From: Clostridiales bacterium
GTDB lineage: Bacteria; Bacillota; Clostridia; Oscillospirales; CAG-272
Length of the DNA: 39,154 bases
NCBI GenBank assembly: GCA_003522145.1
Contig: DPGD01000038.1
Coordinates: 1 to 39,154 of the forward strand
Direction: 5' to 3'
The first letter of the stretch is position 1. Each line of letters starts with the position of its first letter. The notes below the pieces were generated by a model. The model saw nothing but the letters and a program-made list of their open reading frames with translations. It did no database searches and had not been told where the DNA came from. The translations under genes were made by a program, and so were the position numbers. Shown piece by piece: positions 24,475 through 31,582 of this stretch.

Positions 24475-24649
24475 TGTGATTTTCCTCGCTTTGCGAAAAT
24501 AAAATTTTACCCAAGGGCGGACTCACACCGCCACCTTTGAAACAACCGGTCAACGCTCTGCTTTAAGCTACACGGGCATATGCAAGACAGTCTCCTGCCT
24601 CTTTTTAGGGCTTGCGCCCAGTATTTACAACGGTTTCCCGCATAAACGC
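24475..24649 (-). ncRNA. structured leader or small RNA between the sigma factor and zinc-ribbon genes
   Basis: On the minus strand this 175-nt stretch contains GGGC-GCAA-GCCC and AGGCAG-GAGA-CTGTCT, two hairpins with GNRA tetraloops; a GAAACCG ... CGGTTGTTTC pairing that could close over both; and GGCGG-TGTGAGT-CCGCC just before the ribosome binding site of the zinc-ribbon gene. Several neat elements in one gap suggest a folded RNA. I could not assign it to a known family; the CAGGAGAC word recalls the cobalamin riboswitch, but the rest of that consensus is absent. Confidence 0.4.
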
Positions 24650-25270
24650 TTAAAAGCCTTCCGTTGGCATCTTCTTTCCGATGCCGCCGTTCTGTTTTCC
24701 CCGGCACTCTTTTAACTTTCTCTTGGCCCGGGAAAGAGCATTGTCCACAGACTTCAAGGTGCAACCCAGTTCCTTTGAAATTTCCTTATAGGACAATCCC
24801 GAAGAATAGAGCTGCAGAACCGTCTGCTCCTTATGGGAAAGCAGCTCTCCGGCCTCCGCCAGCAACGATCCGACTTCCCCTTCGCTTGATCCGACTTCCG
24901 AAGAGACCGAAACCTCTTTGAGAGAATCCGCTTTCTCTTTCCGCTTCTTGCGCTCCCTGTGGCGTATGGCCGAAACCAACCGATTGCGGATGCAGATCTT
25001 GGCGTACAACCCGAAGGTGACCTTCGTTTGACCGAGATCAAAACCCAAAGCCGCTTTATAAAGCGCAATCGCCGCTTCCTGCTTCAGGTCTTCCTTTTCC
25101 GCTTCGCATAAAACGGTGGTTTTGGAAAAGCTGCCGATCATGCGCTTCAACAAGGGCGCATAGCACGCCATCAAGTCGTCAAAAGCCGTCGGCTCGCCCC
25201 TCTGCACTGCCCGGATCAACCGGCAGACCTCTTGCTGTTCCGCCTGTTCCGCCAAGGAAACTCTCCTCAT
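24650..25270 (-). CDS. SigH-like RNA polymerase sigma factor
   Basis: Sigma-70 family protein of 206 residues. Region 2 includes DLKQEAAIALYKAALGFD (core binding) and the adjacent -10 recognition part (TFGLYAKICIRNRLVSAIRHRERKK); region 4 is the helix-turn-helix SYKEISKELGCTLKSVDNALSRAKRKLKE at the C-terminus. A charged serine/glutamate-rich linker joins them. The size and layout resemble SigH, the early-sporulation sigma factor of endospore formers, but the exact group is not certain. The start is ATG 25270: the consensus promoter puts transcription start near 25300, leaving only about 6 nt before the alternative GTG 25294. The ribosome binding site is poorly spaced. Confidence 0.87.
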   Translation of the reverse strand: MRRVSLAEQAEQQEVCRLIRAVQRGEPTAFDDLMACYAPLLKRMIGSFSKTTVLCEAEKEDLKQEAAIALYKAALGFDLGQTKVTFGLYAKICIRNRLVSAIRHRERKKRKEKADSLKEVSVSSEVGSSEGEVGSLLAEAGELLSHKEQTVLQLYSSGLSYKEISKELGCTLKSVDNALSRAKRKLKECRGKQNGGIGKKMPTEGF

Positions 25271-25306
25271 CTTCCAAAATGCTCTTCCGAGCACCCGTAT
25301 ATGGTC

Positions 25307-25334
25307 ATTATAGCACGAAATTCAAAATTGTCAA
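25307..25334 (-). promoter_or_regulatory. consensus sigma-A promoter of the sigma factor gene
   Basis: On the minus strand TTGACA (25329-25334), 16 bp, TATAAT (25307-25312): both hexamers match consensus exactly. The predicted start near 25300 decides the gene start downstream. The upstream side is A/T-rich. Confidence 0.85.
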
Positions 25335-25389
25335 TACTTTTTTACATTTTTTTTGCATTTTAATTTATGGCGTTTGGTACAAAAAGAGA

Positions 25390-25432
25390 CAAAATTCGAC
25401 CGCCGAAGGGCAGAAAGAGCCCTTTATCGGCC
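25390..25432 (-). terminator. probable terminator of the DUF4364 gene
   Basis: AAGGGC and GCCCTT (25419-25424 / 25406-25411) pair around a 7-nt loop, with a GCCG/CGGC outer stem. The structure overlaps the stop codon and is followed by AATTTTGTC on the minus strand, a weak T-tract. Confidence 0.5.
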
Positions 25433-25987
25433 GTCCAACAGGAATCCGGCGTCGCCGGAAAGCAGAGAAAGCACCGACCGGTAGATGATTTCGGGCTGTT
25501 CCTCAAAATGCAGAGTCATCTGACGGGCCTGGTAAGAGTTGTCTGCCTGCAGGGAGATCTGCAGAAGCTCATTTTCTTTTTCGGAAAGGCCGAAAGTGAT
25601 TTTTACCCGTCCGTCGGGCTGGGTGATCGTGGAAACCGACACCTTCACTCCCTGATCCTTGAAGGAGAGGTACCGAAGTGCGCTTTTCAGACTTTTGGTC
25701 CGGATATATCCGGCAATCTCGCTTTCAAGGGTAGAGGCCACCGTTTTTCCCTGGTCGGTGATCCGGAAGGTTCCGCCCCCTTCCTCCCCCTGAGAGCCCG
25801 GAGTAAAGGCCACATTTCCGGTGTCCTCTAACTGAGCAATACACTCGGCGAAATCCAGGCTGGAAACCAGCTCATCCTGAACCACGATGTCATTCAACTC
25901 GTTGTAACTCAAGGGGCGGGGAACATTCATCAGAAGATACAGAATAAAAATCTTGATGTCGTTTTGATTTTTCAGCTGAAAAGCCAT
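25424..25987 (-). CDS. DUF4364 family protein
   Basis: Cytoplasmic protein of 187 residues matching the DUF4364 family of Clostridia. The first 85 residues look like a winged helix (DIKIFILYLLMNVPRPLSYNELNDIV, then FAECIAQLEDTG and FRITDQGKTVA), the arrangement of PadR/ArsR-like DNA-binding domains. The C-terminal 100 residues alternate strand and helix and may bind a ligand or dimerise. A transcription regulator role is inference. The ATG has AAAGGA 6 nt upstream. It lies downstream of the oppA-like gene, but a strong terminator separates them; its own promoter was not found. Confidence 0.85.
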   Translation of the reverse strand: MAFQLKNQNDIKIFILYLLMNVPRPLSYNELNDIVVQDELVSSLDFAECIAQLEDTGNVAFTPGSQGEEGGGTFRITDQGKTVASTLESEIAGYIRTKSLKSALRYLSFKDQGVKVSVSTITQPDGRVKITFGLSEKENELLQISLQADNSYQARQMTLHFEEQPEIIYRSVLSLLSGDAGFLLDGR

Positions 25988-26015
25988 ACAAGTTCCTTTC
26001 TCCGGGGCAGACCCG

Positions 26016-26058
26016 GCAAAAAAGGCTACGGCAAACCGCTCTGTCTGCCATAGCCTTT
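26016..26058 (-). terminator. terminator of the oligopeptide-binding protein gene
   Basis: AAAGGCTA and TAGCCTTT, extended by GGCA/TGCC past one mismatch, form a long stem; TTTTTT follows on the minus strand. It lies directly after the stop codon of the 26065-28035 gene. Confidence 0.85.
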
Positions 26059-26064
26059 GTGCAA

Positions 26065-28035
26065 TCAGTTTGCGCTGGTGGAATACTGTTTTGCCTCTTC
26101 CTTCATCTTTTCCTCATCCCGTTCCGGATCAATGCCCTTGATGGACATTCTGGAGAAGTCGGGCACGCCGCCCAACCGGTAACTGACATTCTTCATTTTT
26201 GAGTTTTTGAGAACGGCTGTCTGGGTGGTGAACAGGGGCATGATCGGCATATCCTCCATCAGCAGTTTGTCCGCTTCGTGAAGGAATGCGCTTCTTTCTG
26301 CCTTATCCACGGCGGCATAGGCCTTGTCAATGAGCTCCTTGTAGGTCTCGCTGTCATAGCCTCCGGCAGGGAGTACTGCTTCATATTCCTTGGCCGAAAC
26401 CGAAAGATCCAAGAATCCGCCGGTATAGGTTTTGGCAAAGGGGGCAAGCACGGTGAAGGGATCGGTGCTGTTCATGAAGGTCTCCACTGCAATCACATCG
26501 TAACCGGCCGCCAATTGCTCCTCGTTTCCGGGAGGGTTGGTGTTATAGTCCGCACCGCCGGCACGCAGGCAGGCAAGATACTGATCGTATACGGCATCGT
26601 AGTCGTTATAGATATAACTGGTAACCCCCAGCTTCCGCACAGTGACGGTGAAGCCCAATCTGCCCCAGACCTCGGCGCAGTAATTGGCGGTTGCCAAGGC
26701 AACCTCGTCGCCGGAGCGAACGGTGATGGTAAACGCACCGGAAGTGACGCCTGCCTTCTGCAAAAGCTCCTTGGCTTCTGCCTCCTTGGCCGTGGCGGAA
26801 ACGGAGTTGGTCAGATGGTCGGTGAAATGCTCGGCGTTTTTGGAATAACTTCCCGTTTCGTATGCCAAAGGATTCACAATGGAGGTTGCCGGCTTTGCAA
26901 AGACCAGCATTTCAGCCAGAGCCGTCCGGTCAATGGCAAGAGACAGCGCTCTGCGCACTTCTGCCTTTTCGAAAAGCGGATTCAGGGTGTTGAAGCGGTA
27001 GGTGTGGGTATAAGCGGTATCGCTGAGCGTAACCTGATCCTTGTAGGCCGCCCGGTCTTCAAGGGCCAGATAGCTGAGATAATCCAGGTTTCCGGACTTG
27101 AAGTACGCCAGAGCCTGTGCGGCAGAGCTGGAATAATAGGGAACCGAATCCGGAAGAGCCGTTCCGTTTTCATCCCGATCCTGATCCACGGTGTAGCGGA
27201 TCACAATCCCATAGGGCTCCACATATTCGTTCACGGCATCCTGCGCTTCGTCGTGGTCGTCGAATTCCCGGAGATAGTAGGCGTTGCGCTGGAGGCGCAG
27301 TTCACTGCTTCTCAGATCCTTTGCAGAAGCGGTAATGTTGTAGGACTTCAGATAGAAGGGGCCGTTGGAGGGGATGGTACCGGTATTGGTTGCCCAGTTC
27401 TCGCCCTTCAGTTTGTCCACGGCGTCTTCACGCACCGGCACCAGCATGGGGCTGGCCAGCTTTTCAATGAAGGCATCCAAATCCGGCTCCGCATAGCTGC
27501 CGTCGCTCTTCTGCTGACCCACCAGCTCCACATGAACGGTACTGATGGTGGAGGCCGAAATGCCGAAGTCGTTCTTGGTCTTGGTTCCTACGGCATTCTT
27601 GATGTCCTTGGCATTCTTGATATCATAGAGCAGCACCGCTGCATCCGAATCGGAAGAGGGGTCGATAAGCCGTCTCCAGGCATACACAAAATCGGTTGCC
27701 TGCACGGTTCTCTGGTCGCTCCACCGGGAGTCCTTCAGGGCGAAATCTACCTCGAAAATGCCGGTGTTGGTGTCCCATTTTACCTTCTTGTAGCTTTCGC
27801 AAAGGGCTTTGGACACTTTGCCGTTTTCATCAATTTTAAACAGACCCTCATAGAGCATGGGCATGATCGCCATTGCCGCATCGTCCGTGTAGGCGTACAT
27901 CGGATCCAGTGTGGTCGGAATGTCGTTCAGATACATATAGTAGACCGGACCGGTGTAGGTTGCGTCAAAGCCGCAGCTACAAAGTCCCACAAGCAACAAG
28001 AGCAGAATCAAAGTACATGCGAAAATCCGCTTCAT
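26065..28035 (-). CDS. oligopeptide ABC transporter substrate-binding lipoprotein
   Basis: Extracytoplasmic solute-binding protein of family 5 (OppA/DppA type), 656 residues. The N-terminus is a lipoprotein signal peptide with the lipobox LCSC (lipid-modified Cys21). The family core is visible: IPTTLDPMYAYTDDAA near the N-terminus, GLFKIDENGKVSKALCESYK, the RWSDQRTVQATDFVYAWRRLIDP block, RRALSLAIDRTALAEM in the middle and DKLLMEDMPIMPLFTTQTAVL near the C-terminus. It is longer than most OppA proteins. The start is ATG 28035, with AGGGGG 8 nt upstream. No permease or ATPase genes are adjacent, so it is an orphan binding protein; ligand unknown. Confidence 0.92.
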   Translation of the reverse strand: MKRIFACTLILLLLLVGLCSCGFDATYTGPVYYMYLNDIPTTLDPMYAYTDDAAMAIMPMLYEGLFKIDENGKVSKALCESYKKVKWDTNTGIFEVDFALKDSRWSDQRTVQATDFVYAWRRLIDPSSDSDAAVLLYDIKNAKDIKNAVGTKTKNDFGISASTISTVHVELVGQQKSDGSYAEPDLDAFIEKLASPMLVPVREDAVDKLKGENWATNTGTIPSNGPFYLKSYNITASAKDLRSSELRLQRNAYYLREFDDHDEAQDAVNEYVEPYGIVIRYTVDQDRDENGTALPDSVPYYSSSAAQALAYFKSGNLDYLSYLALEDRAAYKDQVTLSDTAYTHTYRFNTLNPLFEKAEVRRALSLAIDRTALAEMLVFAKPATSIVNPLAYETGSYSKNAEHFTDHLTNSVSATAKEAEAKELLQKAGVTSGAFTITVRSGDEVALATANYCAEVWGRLGFTVTVRKLGVTSYIYNDYDAVYDQYLACLRAGGADYNTNPPGNEEQLAAGYDVIAVETFMNSTDPFTVLAPFAKTYTGGFLDLSVSAKEYEAVLPAGGYDSETYKELIDKAYAAVDKAERSAFLHEADKLLMEDMPIMPLFTTQTAVLKNSKMKNVSYRLGGVPDFSRMSIKGIDPERDEEKMKEEAKQYSTSAN

Positions 28036-28069
28036 CAGGTTTTCCCCCTTACAAAACACATCCAGAATC

Positions 28070-28082
28070 GGCACAAAGTGCC
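28070..28082. promoter_or_regulatory. operator-like inverted repeat
   Basis: GGCAC-AAA-GTGCC, a perfect 5-bp inverted repeat located about 7-20 bp downstream of the predicted oppA-like transcription start. It could be a repressor site or a leader hairpin. Confidence 0.35.
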
Positions 28083-28095
28083 TGTATACCCCAAC

Positions 28096-28124
28096 ATTAT
28101 ACCATCTTTCCGGCATTTCTGCAA
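28096..28124 (-). promoter_or_regulatory. sigma-A promoter of the oligopeptide-binding protein gene
   Basis: On the minus strand TTGCAG (28119-28124), 17 bp, TATAAT (28096-28101), leaving a leader of about 55 nt. The rest of the 262-bp divergent gap to gpr (up to 28297) is A/T-rich; no forespore sigma promoter could be assigned with confidence. Confidence 0.75.
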
Positions 28125-28297
28125 TGGGATTTTTCGCTTGCCGGAAAATTTTTTCGGTTTTTGGATGATTGCACAATTTTAAAAAACAAAAATCTCTGTT
28201 TTGCACAAAAAACTTTTTGCGAAAATGTCCTGAAAACCGGAAAAACTATGAACACTGTATGGAATTCAAGCCGGATTCCGGAACAAAGGAGCATATT

Positions 28298-29272
28298 ATG
28301 GAACTGAAAAACTACAGGCGCACCGATCTGGCGCTGGAACTGCAGGAGGAGCAGGGCGATGCCGGCAGAGGAATTGACTTCACCGAACGGCAGGAGGGGA
28401 AGGTGACGGTGTCCACGCTGACGGTAAAAAACAAGGAGGGAGCCGAGCTTTTGGGCAAACCGGTGGGGCGTTATGTGACGCTGAGCTTCGGGAAGCCCTG
28501 GCTTTTTTCCGAGGAAGAGCGGCAGGAGGTCTCGAACTGCCTGGCGGCAGAATTAAAGGGACTGTTTGCCCTTGCCGGAGCGGGGGAGCCTTCTTGGGAA
28601 AGCGGAACGAAAGGGCAAGAGGAAAAAGAAGCCGGGAAGGAATCCGGAGGAAAAGCCGGAAAGGCATCCGGAAGAGAAAGAACCGTTCTGGTCGTTGGTT
28701 TGGGGAACCGCCGCATGACGGCAGATGCGGTGGGGCCGGGCACCCTGGACAAGATCACCGTGACCCGCCATGTGAAGAGCTTAGATCCGGCCCTGTTCCG
28801 GGAGCTGGGCCGGCGGACCGTGGCGGCAATGGCGCCCGGAGTTCTGGGCGATACCGGCATGGAAAGCGCAGAAATGGTGCGGGCGGTGGTGAAAGAGCTG
28901 AAGCCCTGTGCGCTTTTGGCAGTGGATGCACTGGCGGCCCGCAGCGTGAGCCGTCTGGCCACCACCATTCAGCTGTGCGATACCGGCATTTCTCCCGGTG
29001 CCGGAGTGGGCAATGACCGACCGGCGCTGAGCCGGGAGTATATGGGCGTTCCGGTCATCGCTCTGGGGGTTCCGATGGTGGTGGATTCCTCCACGCTGGT
29101 TACGGATATGCTGGAAATGGCGGGCGTGGACCCGTTACCGGAAGGGCTGGAACCGGTTCTGAAAAACGGACGGAGCTTTTTTGTGTCACTGAAGGAGGCG
29201 GACGCCGCCTTGGAGGCGCTGACCGATCTTCTGGCGGAGGGCATTGATCTGGCTATGGAAGCCGCCGGGTGA
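28298..29272 (+). CDS. gpr: germination protease Gpr
   Basis: Aspartate-type endopeptidase that degrades small acid-soluble spore proteins at germination; made in the forespore as a zymogen. The start is ATG 28298, with AAGGAG 6 nt upstream, giving 324 residues. RRTDLALE at 7-14 is the conserved sequence at the propeptide junction; VVGLGNRRMTADAVGP (132-147) and LLAVDALAARS (206-216) carry the two conserved acidic residues (Asp143, Asp210) expected at the active site, and DTGISPGAGVGN follows. The prosequence is only about 7 residues, shorter than in Bacillus. Residues 95-127 are a Gly/Lys/Glu-rich low-complexity insert. It is transcribed alone. Confidence 0.94.
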   Translation: MELKNYRRTDLALELQEEQGDAGRGIDFTERQEGKVTVSTLTVKNKEGAELLGKPVGRYVTLSFGKPWLFSEEERQEVSNCLAAELKGLFALAGAGEPSWESGTKGQEEKEAGKESGGKAGKASGRERTVLVVGLGNRRMTADAVGPGTLDKITVTRHVKSLDPALFRELGRRTVAAMAPGVLGDTGMESAEMVRAVVKELKPCALLAVDALAARSVSRLATTIQLCDTGISPGAGVGNDRPALSREYMGVPVIALGVPMVVDSSTLVTDMLEMAGVDPLPEGLEPVLKNGRSFFVSLKEADAALEALTDLLAEGIDLAMEAAG

Positions 29273-29397
29273 TTTTGCGGAATGGGGGCGTTTCTGCGGA
29301 GAACACGGGTTCAAGAACTTTGAGCCTTTGAAAAAGAGCTCCTTTGGAAGCCGGCTCTTCCGCTCTGTGCAGGAGAGGTGTCCGGCATCCCAAGGGG
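29273..29397. other. gap between gpr and the small membrane protein gene
   Basis: Convergent gap of 125 bp with a GGTTCA/TGAGCC hairpin (one G-T pair, around 29310-29328) and an AAGAGC/GCTCTT stem further on. Either could end gpr transcripts, but neither has a clear T-tract. Confidence 0.35.
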
Positions 29398-29628
29398 CTA
29401 TCGGTTCATAAGAGAAATCAAGGCCCCTGCCCAGAGGGGGATCAGAAGGCAGAGGAAGGCATGCTCCAGAAGAGCGGAAACCAGCGTCACCAAAGCGCTG
29501 AAGGTTCCTTGAAAATACTCAAGAGAGAAAAGCGTGTACAGCAAAAGCAATAAGCAGCTTTGCAATCCCAGATATGTAAGATTTTTCACCGTTTTCTCGC
29601 AAGAACGGCTTTTTTGCGTTTCCTTCAT
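29398..29628 (-). CDS. small two-helix membrane protein
   Basis: Unrecognised protein of 76 residues. A charged N-terminus (MKETQKSRSCEK) is followed by two hydrophobic segments (about residues 17-35 and 42-73, with a break at EH), so it probably forms a membrane hairpin. The start is ATG 29628, 9 nt after AAAGGAGG; the ATG at 29637 directly follows that site and is too close. A good promoter lies upstream, which supports a real gene. It lies between gpr and the gcv operon; a sporulation link is only positional. Confidence 0.65.
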   Translation of the reverse strand: MKETQKSRSCEKTVKNLTYLGLQSCLLLLLYTLFSLEYFQGTFSALVTLVSALLEHAFLCLLIPLWAGALISLMNR

Positions 29629-29711
29629 CGAATACATCCTCCTTTTTCCGCAGGGCACCTCTGAAAAGCCCCTGCACACCGGACATACTTTGCATATTCA
29701 GGGGTACCTAT

Positions 29712-29740
29712 ATTTTATATTGTAGCAAAGGACCCGTCAA
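29712..29740 (-). promoter_or_regulatory. sigma-A promoter of the small membrane protein gene
   Basis: On the minus strand TTGACG (29735-29740), 17 bp, TAAAAT (29712-29717), about 84 bp upstream of the ATG. Confidence 0.65.
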
Positions 29741-29803
29741 GAAGTAAATTCCGGAAGCAGAGGAAAATGCAGAAAAAAAGAGGCAAAAAAATCAAAAAAA
29801 ACC

Positions 29804-29832
29804 TTGCAAAAGAGAAAAGAGTATTATATACT
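29804..29832 (+). promoter_or_regulatory. sigma-A promoter of the gcv operon
   Basis: TTGCAA (29804-29809), 17 bp, TATACT (29827-29832), preceded by long A-tracts that may act as an UP element. Transcription should start near 29839, giving a leader of about 93 nt. Confidence 0.75.
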
Positions 29833-29835
29833 GTA

Positions 29836-29878
29836 GGGGAAAAAAGGGCGGGTCTTGGCCGTCCGTTCCCCGAACCGA
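29836..29878 (+). promoter_or_regulatory. leader hairpin of the gcv operon
   Basis: GGGGAA and TTCCCC enclose a second stem, GGGCGG/CCGTCC (one G-T pair), at the very 5' end of the predicted transcript. The conserved core of the glycine riboswitch is not present in the leader. The hairpin may stabilise the mRNA or be part of an unknown control. Confidence 0.5.
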
Positions 29879-29931
29879 AGGATGCGGGGGAGCAAAAAGA
29901 GGCCTTCGGAGAAAGTAGGAGAAATGAGACT

Positions 29932-31041
29932 ATGGAAAAAAAGACTCCTTTATACGATTGTCATGTGGCTCTGGGCGGGAAGATCGTTCCCTTTGCCGGC
30001 TACCTCCTTCCGGTGCAGTATCCCACCGGCGTGATTACCGAGCATATGGCAGTGCGCACAAAAGCCGGCCTTTTTGATGTTTCCCACATGGCGGAGCTGG
30101 TGCTGGAAGGACCGGACGCCTTGAAGAACGCCAACAATCTGACGACGGTTTTTGTGGATGAAATGGCAGACGGTCAGGTGAAGTATTCACCCATGTGCAA
30201 CGAGCAGGGCGGAATCGTGGACGATCTGATGGTTTACCGGCTGAAAGCGGACAAATATCTTTTTGTGGTCAACGCCGCCAATCATGAGAAGGACTATGCC
30301 TTCATGAAAGCGCATATCACGGGCGATGTGACCTTCACGGACATTTCCGAAAGTGTGGCGCAGGTGGCGCTACAGGGGCCTGCTTCCGAGGAGATTCTGA
30401 AGAAAGTCTGCCCGGAGGAGTGCATTCCCACCGTTTACTATACCTTTGTGGAAAAGGGAAAGATCACCCTTGCTTCCGGCAGAGTGATCGAGGCGATCGT
30501 TTCCAAAACCGGATATACGGGCGAGGACGGGTATGAGATCTATTGTGCCAACGAGGACGCACCGGAGCTGTGGAACACCCTTTTGGAGGTCGGCCGGGAC
30601 GAGGGACTGATCCCCTGCGGACTGGGTGCCAGAGACACCCTGCGTATGGAGGCGGCCATGCCTTTGTACGGCCATGAACTGAACGACGAGCGGACTCCCA
30701 AGGAATCGGGCATCGGCTTTTTCTGCAAGATGGATAAACCGGATTTTATCGGGAAAGCCGCCATTGAGGCAAAGGGCGCACCCACAATCAAGAGAGTGGG
30801 TCTGAAGATTACCGGCAGAGGAATCGCAAGAGAGCATTGCGATGTGTATGTGAAGGGAGAGAAGGTGGGTACGGTTACTTCCGGTACGCATTGTCCCTTC
30901 ATCGGACAGGCGATCGCCATGGCCTATCTGCCCAAAGAACTCTCGGAGGTCGGTCAGCAGGTGCAGATCGATGTGAGAGGCAGAATGATCGATGCCGAAG
31001 TGGTGAAGCTGCCCTTCTATAAGAAGCCGGCGAAGGCTTAA
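29932..31041 (+). CDS. gcvT: glycine cleavage system T protein (aminomethyltransferase)
   Basis: Transfers the methylene carbon of the aminomethyl-lipoyl H protein to tetrahydrofolate, releasing ammonia. From ATG 29932 it has 369 residues, the usual size. Family segments in order: KTPLYDCHVALGGKIVPFAGYLLPVQYPTGV, FDVSHMAEL, GGIVDDLMVYRL (conserved Asp of the folate site), VALQGPASEEIL, KTGYTGEDGYEIYC, LGARDTLRMEAAMPLYGHEL and a C-terminal barrel ending in GRMIDAEVVKLPFYK. The ATG follows AGGAG by 10 nt; a longer reading from upstream would run through the leader and promoter. First gene of gcvT-gcvH-gcvPA-gcvPB. Confidence 0.96.
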   Translation: MEKKTPLYDCHVALGGKIVPFAGYLLPVQYPTGVITEHMAVRTKAGLFDVSHMAELVLEGPDALKNANNLTTVFVDEMADGQVKYSPMCNEQGGIVDDLMVYRLKADKYLFVVNAANHEKDYAFMKAHITGDVTFTDISESVAQVALQGPASEEILKKVCPEECIPTVYYTFVEKGKITLASGRVIEAIVSKTGYTGEDGYEIYCANEDAPELWNTLLEVGRDEGLIPCGLGARDTLRMEAAMPLYGHELNDERTPKESGIGFFCKMDKPDFIGKAAIEAKGAPTIKRVGLKITGRGIAREHCDVYVKGEKVGTVTSGTHCPFIGQAIAMAYLPKELSEVGQQVQIDVRGRMIDAEVVKLPFYKKPAKA

Positions 31042-31084
31042 AACAGTCAAGAAAAATCTATACATACATTATTGGAGGAGAAAA

Positions 31085-31462
31085 ATGAACATTCCAAAGG
31101 AGTTACTCTACACCAAGACTCATGAATGGGTAAAAAAGAACGAGGACGGTACGGTTTACGTCGGGCTGACCGACTTTGCACAGTCGGAGCTGGGCGATCT
31201 GGTCTTTGTGAATCTGCCTGTGGAGGGCGATGCCGTTTCGGCGGAAGAATCTTTTGCTGATGTGGAGTCGGTGAAGGCGGTTTCCGATGTGAATTCTCCC
31301 GTTACCGGCGTGGTGGTTGCGGTGAATGAGGAGCTGGCAGACGCTCCTGTGAAGATCAACGAGACTCCCTACGAAGCATGGCTGGTTCAGGTAGGGGAGA
31401 TTGAGGACACCGAAGAATTGATGAGTGCGGAGGAATACGCCGCATTCTTGGAGAATCAATAA
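31085..31462 (+). CDS. gcvH: glycine cleavage system H protein
   Basis: Lipoyl carrier that shuttles the aminomethyl group between the P, T and L proteins. It has 125 residues, with the lipoylated lysine K64 in the ESVKAVSDV turn, preceded by LGDLVFVNLPVEGD and followed by SPVTGVVVAVNEEL. The ATG has GGAGG 7 nt upstream. It lies 43 bp after gcvT and 120 bp ahead of gcvPA; an inverted repeat fills much of the second gap. Confidence 0.97.
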   Translation: MNIPKELLYTKTHEWVKKNEDGTVYVGLTDFAQSELGDLVFVNLPVEGDAVSAEESFADVESVKAVSDVNSPVTGVVVAVNEELADAPVKINETPYEAWLVQVGEIEDTEELMSAEEYAAFLENQ

Positions 31463-31489
31463 GTTCTCTCATACCCGATAGGGGTGATC

Positions 31490-31529
31490 CGGGACAGCGT
31501 ATCCGTTTTTTGGGGCTTGCGCTGTCCCG
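31490..31529 (+). repeat. hairpin between gcvH and gcvPA
   Basis: CGGGACAGCG (31490-31499) and CGCTGTCCCG (31520-31529) pair perfectly around a 20-nt loop. Only TTTCGT follows, so it is at most a weak terminator; an RNA-processing or stability element inside the operon is likely. Confidence 0.6.
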
Positions 31530-31582
31530 TTTCGTAAAAAAGAAGAAAGGACGAATCACAAAAAAGATTCCAGGGGAACAAT

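Noticed and set aside
24475..24649. Cobalamin riboswitch upstream of the zinc-ribbon gene
   Set aside because: Only the CAGGAGAC-like word and a GGGAAAC stretch are similar. The remaining conserved core of the class (CCCGCAACTG-type segment, AGCCACTG, spacing) is absent and the region is too short.
26278..28182. Long plus-strand open frame of 634 codons opposite the oligopeptide-binding protein
   Set aside because: Shadow of the minus-strand gene, which has a lipobox, promoter, ribosome binding site and terminator.
29839..29931. Glycine riboswitch upstream of gcvT
   Set aside because: A CCGAAGGA word and an AGCAA word occur, but the CAGGCAAAAGGAC-type segment and the tandem layout are missing.
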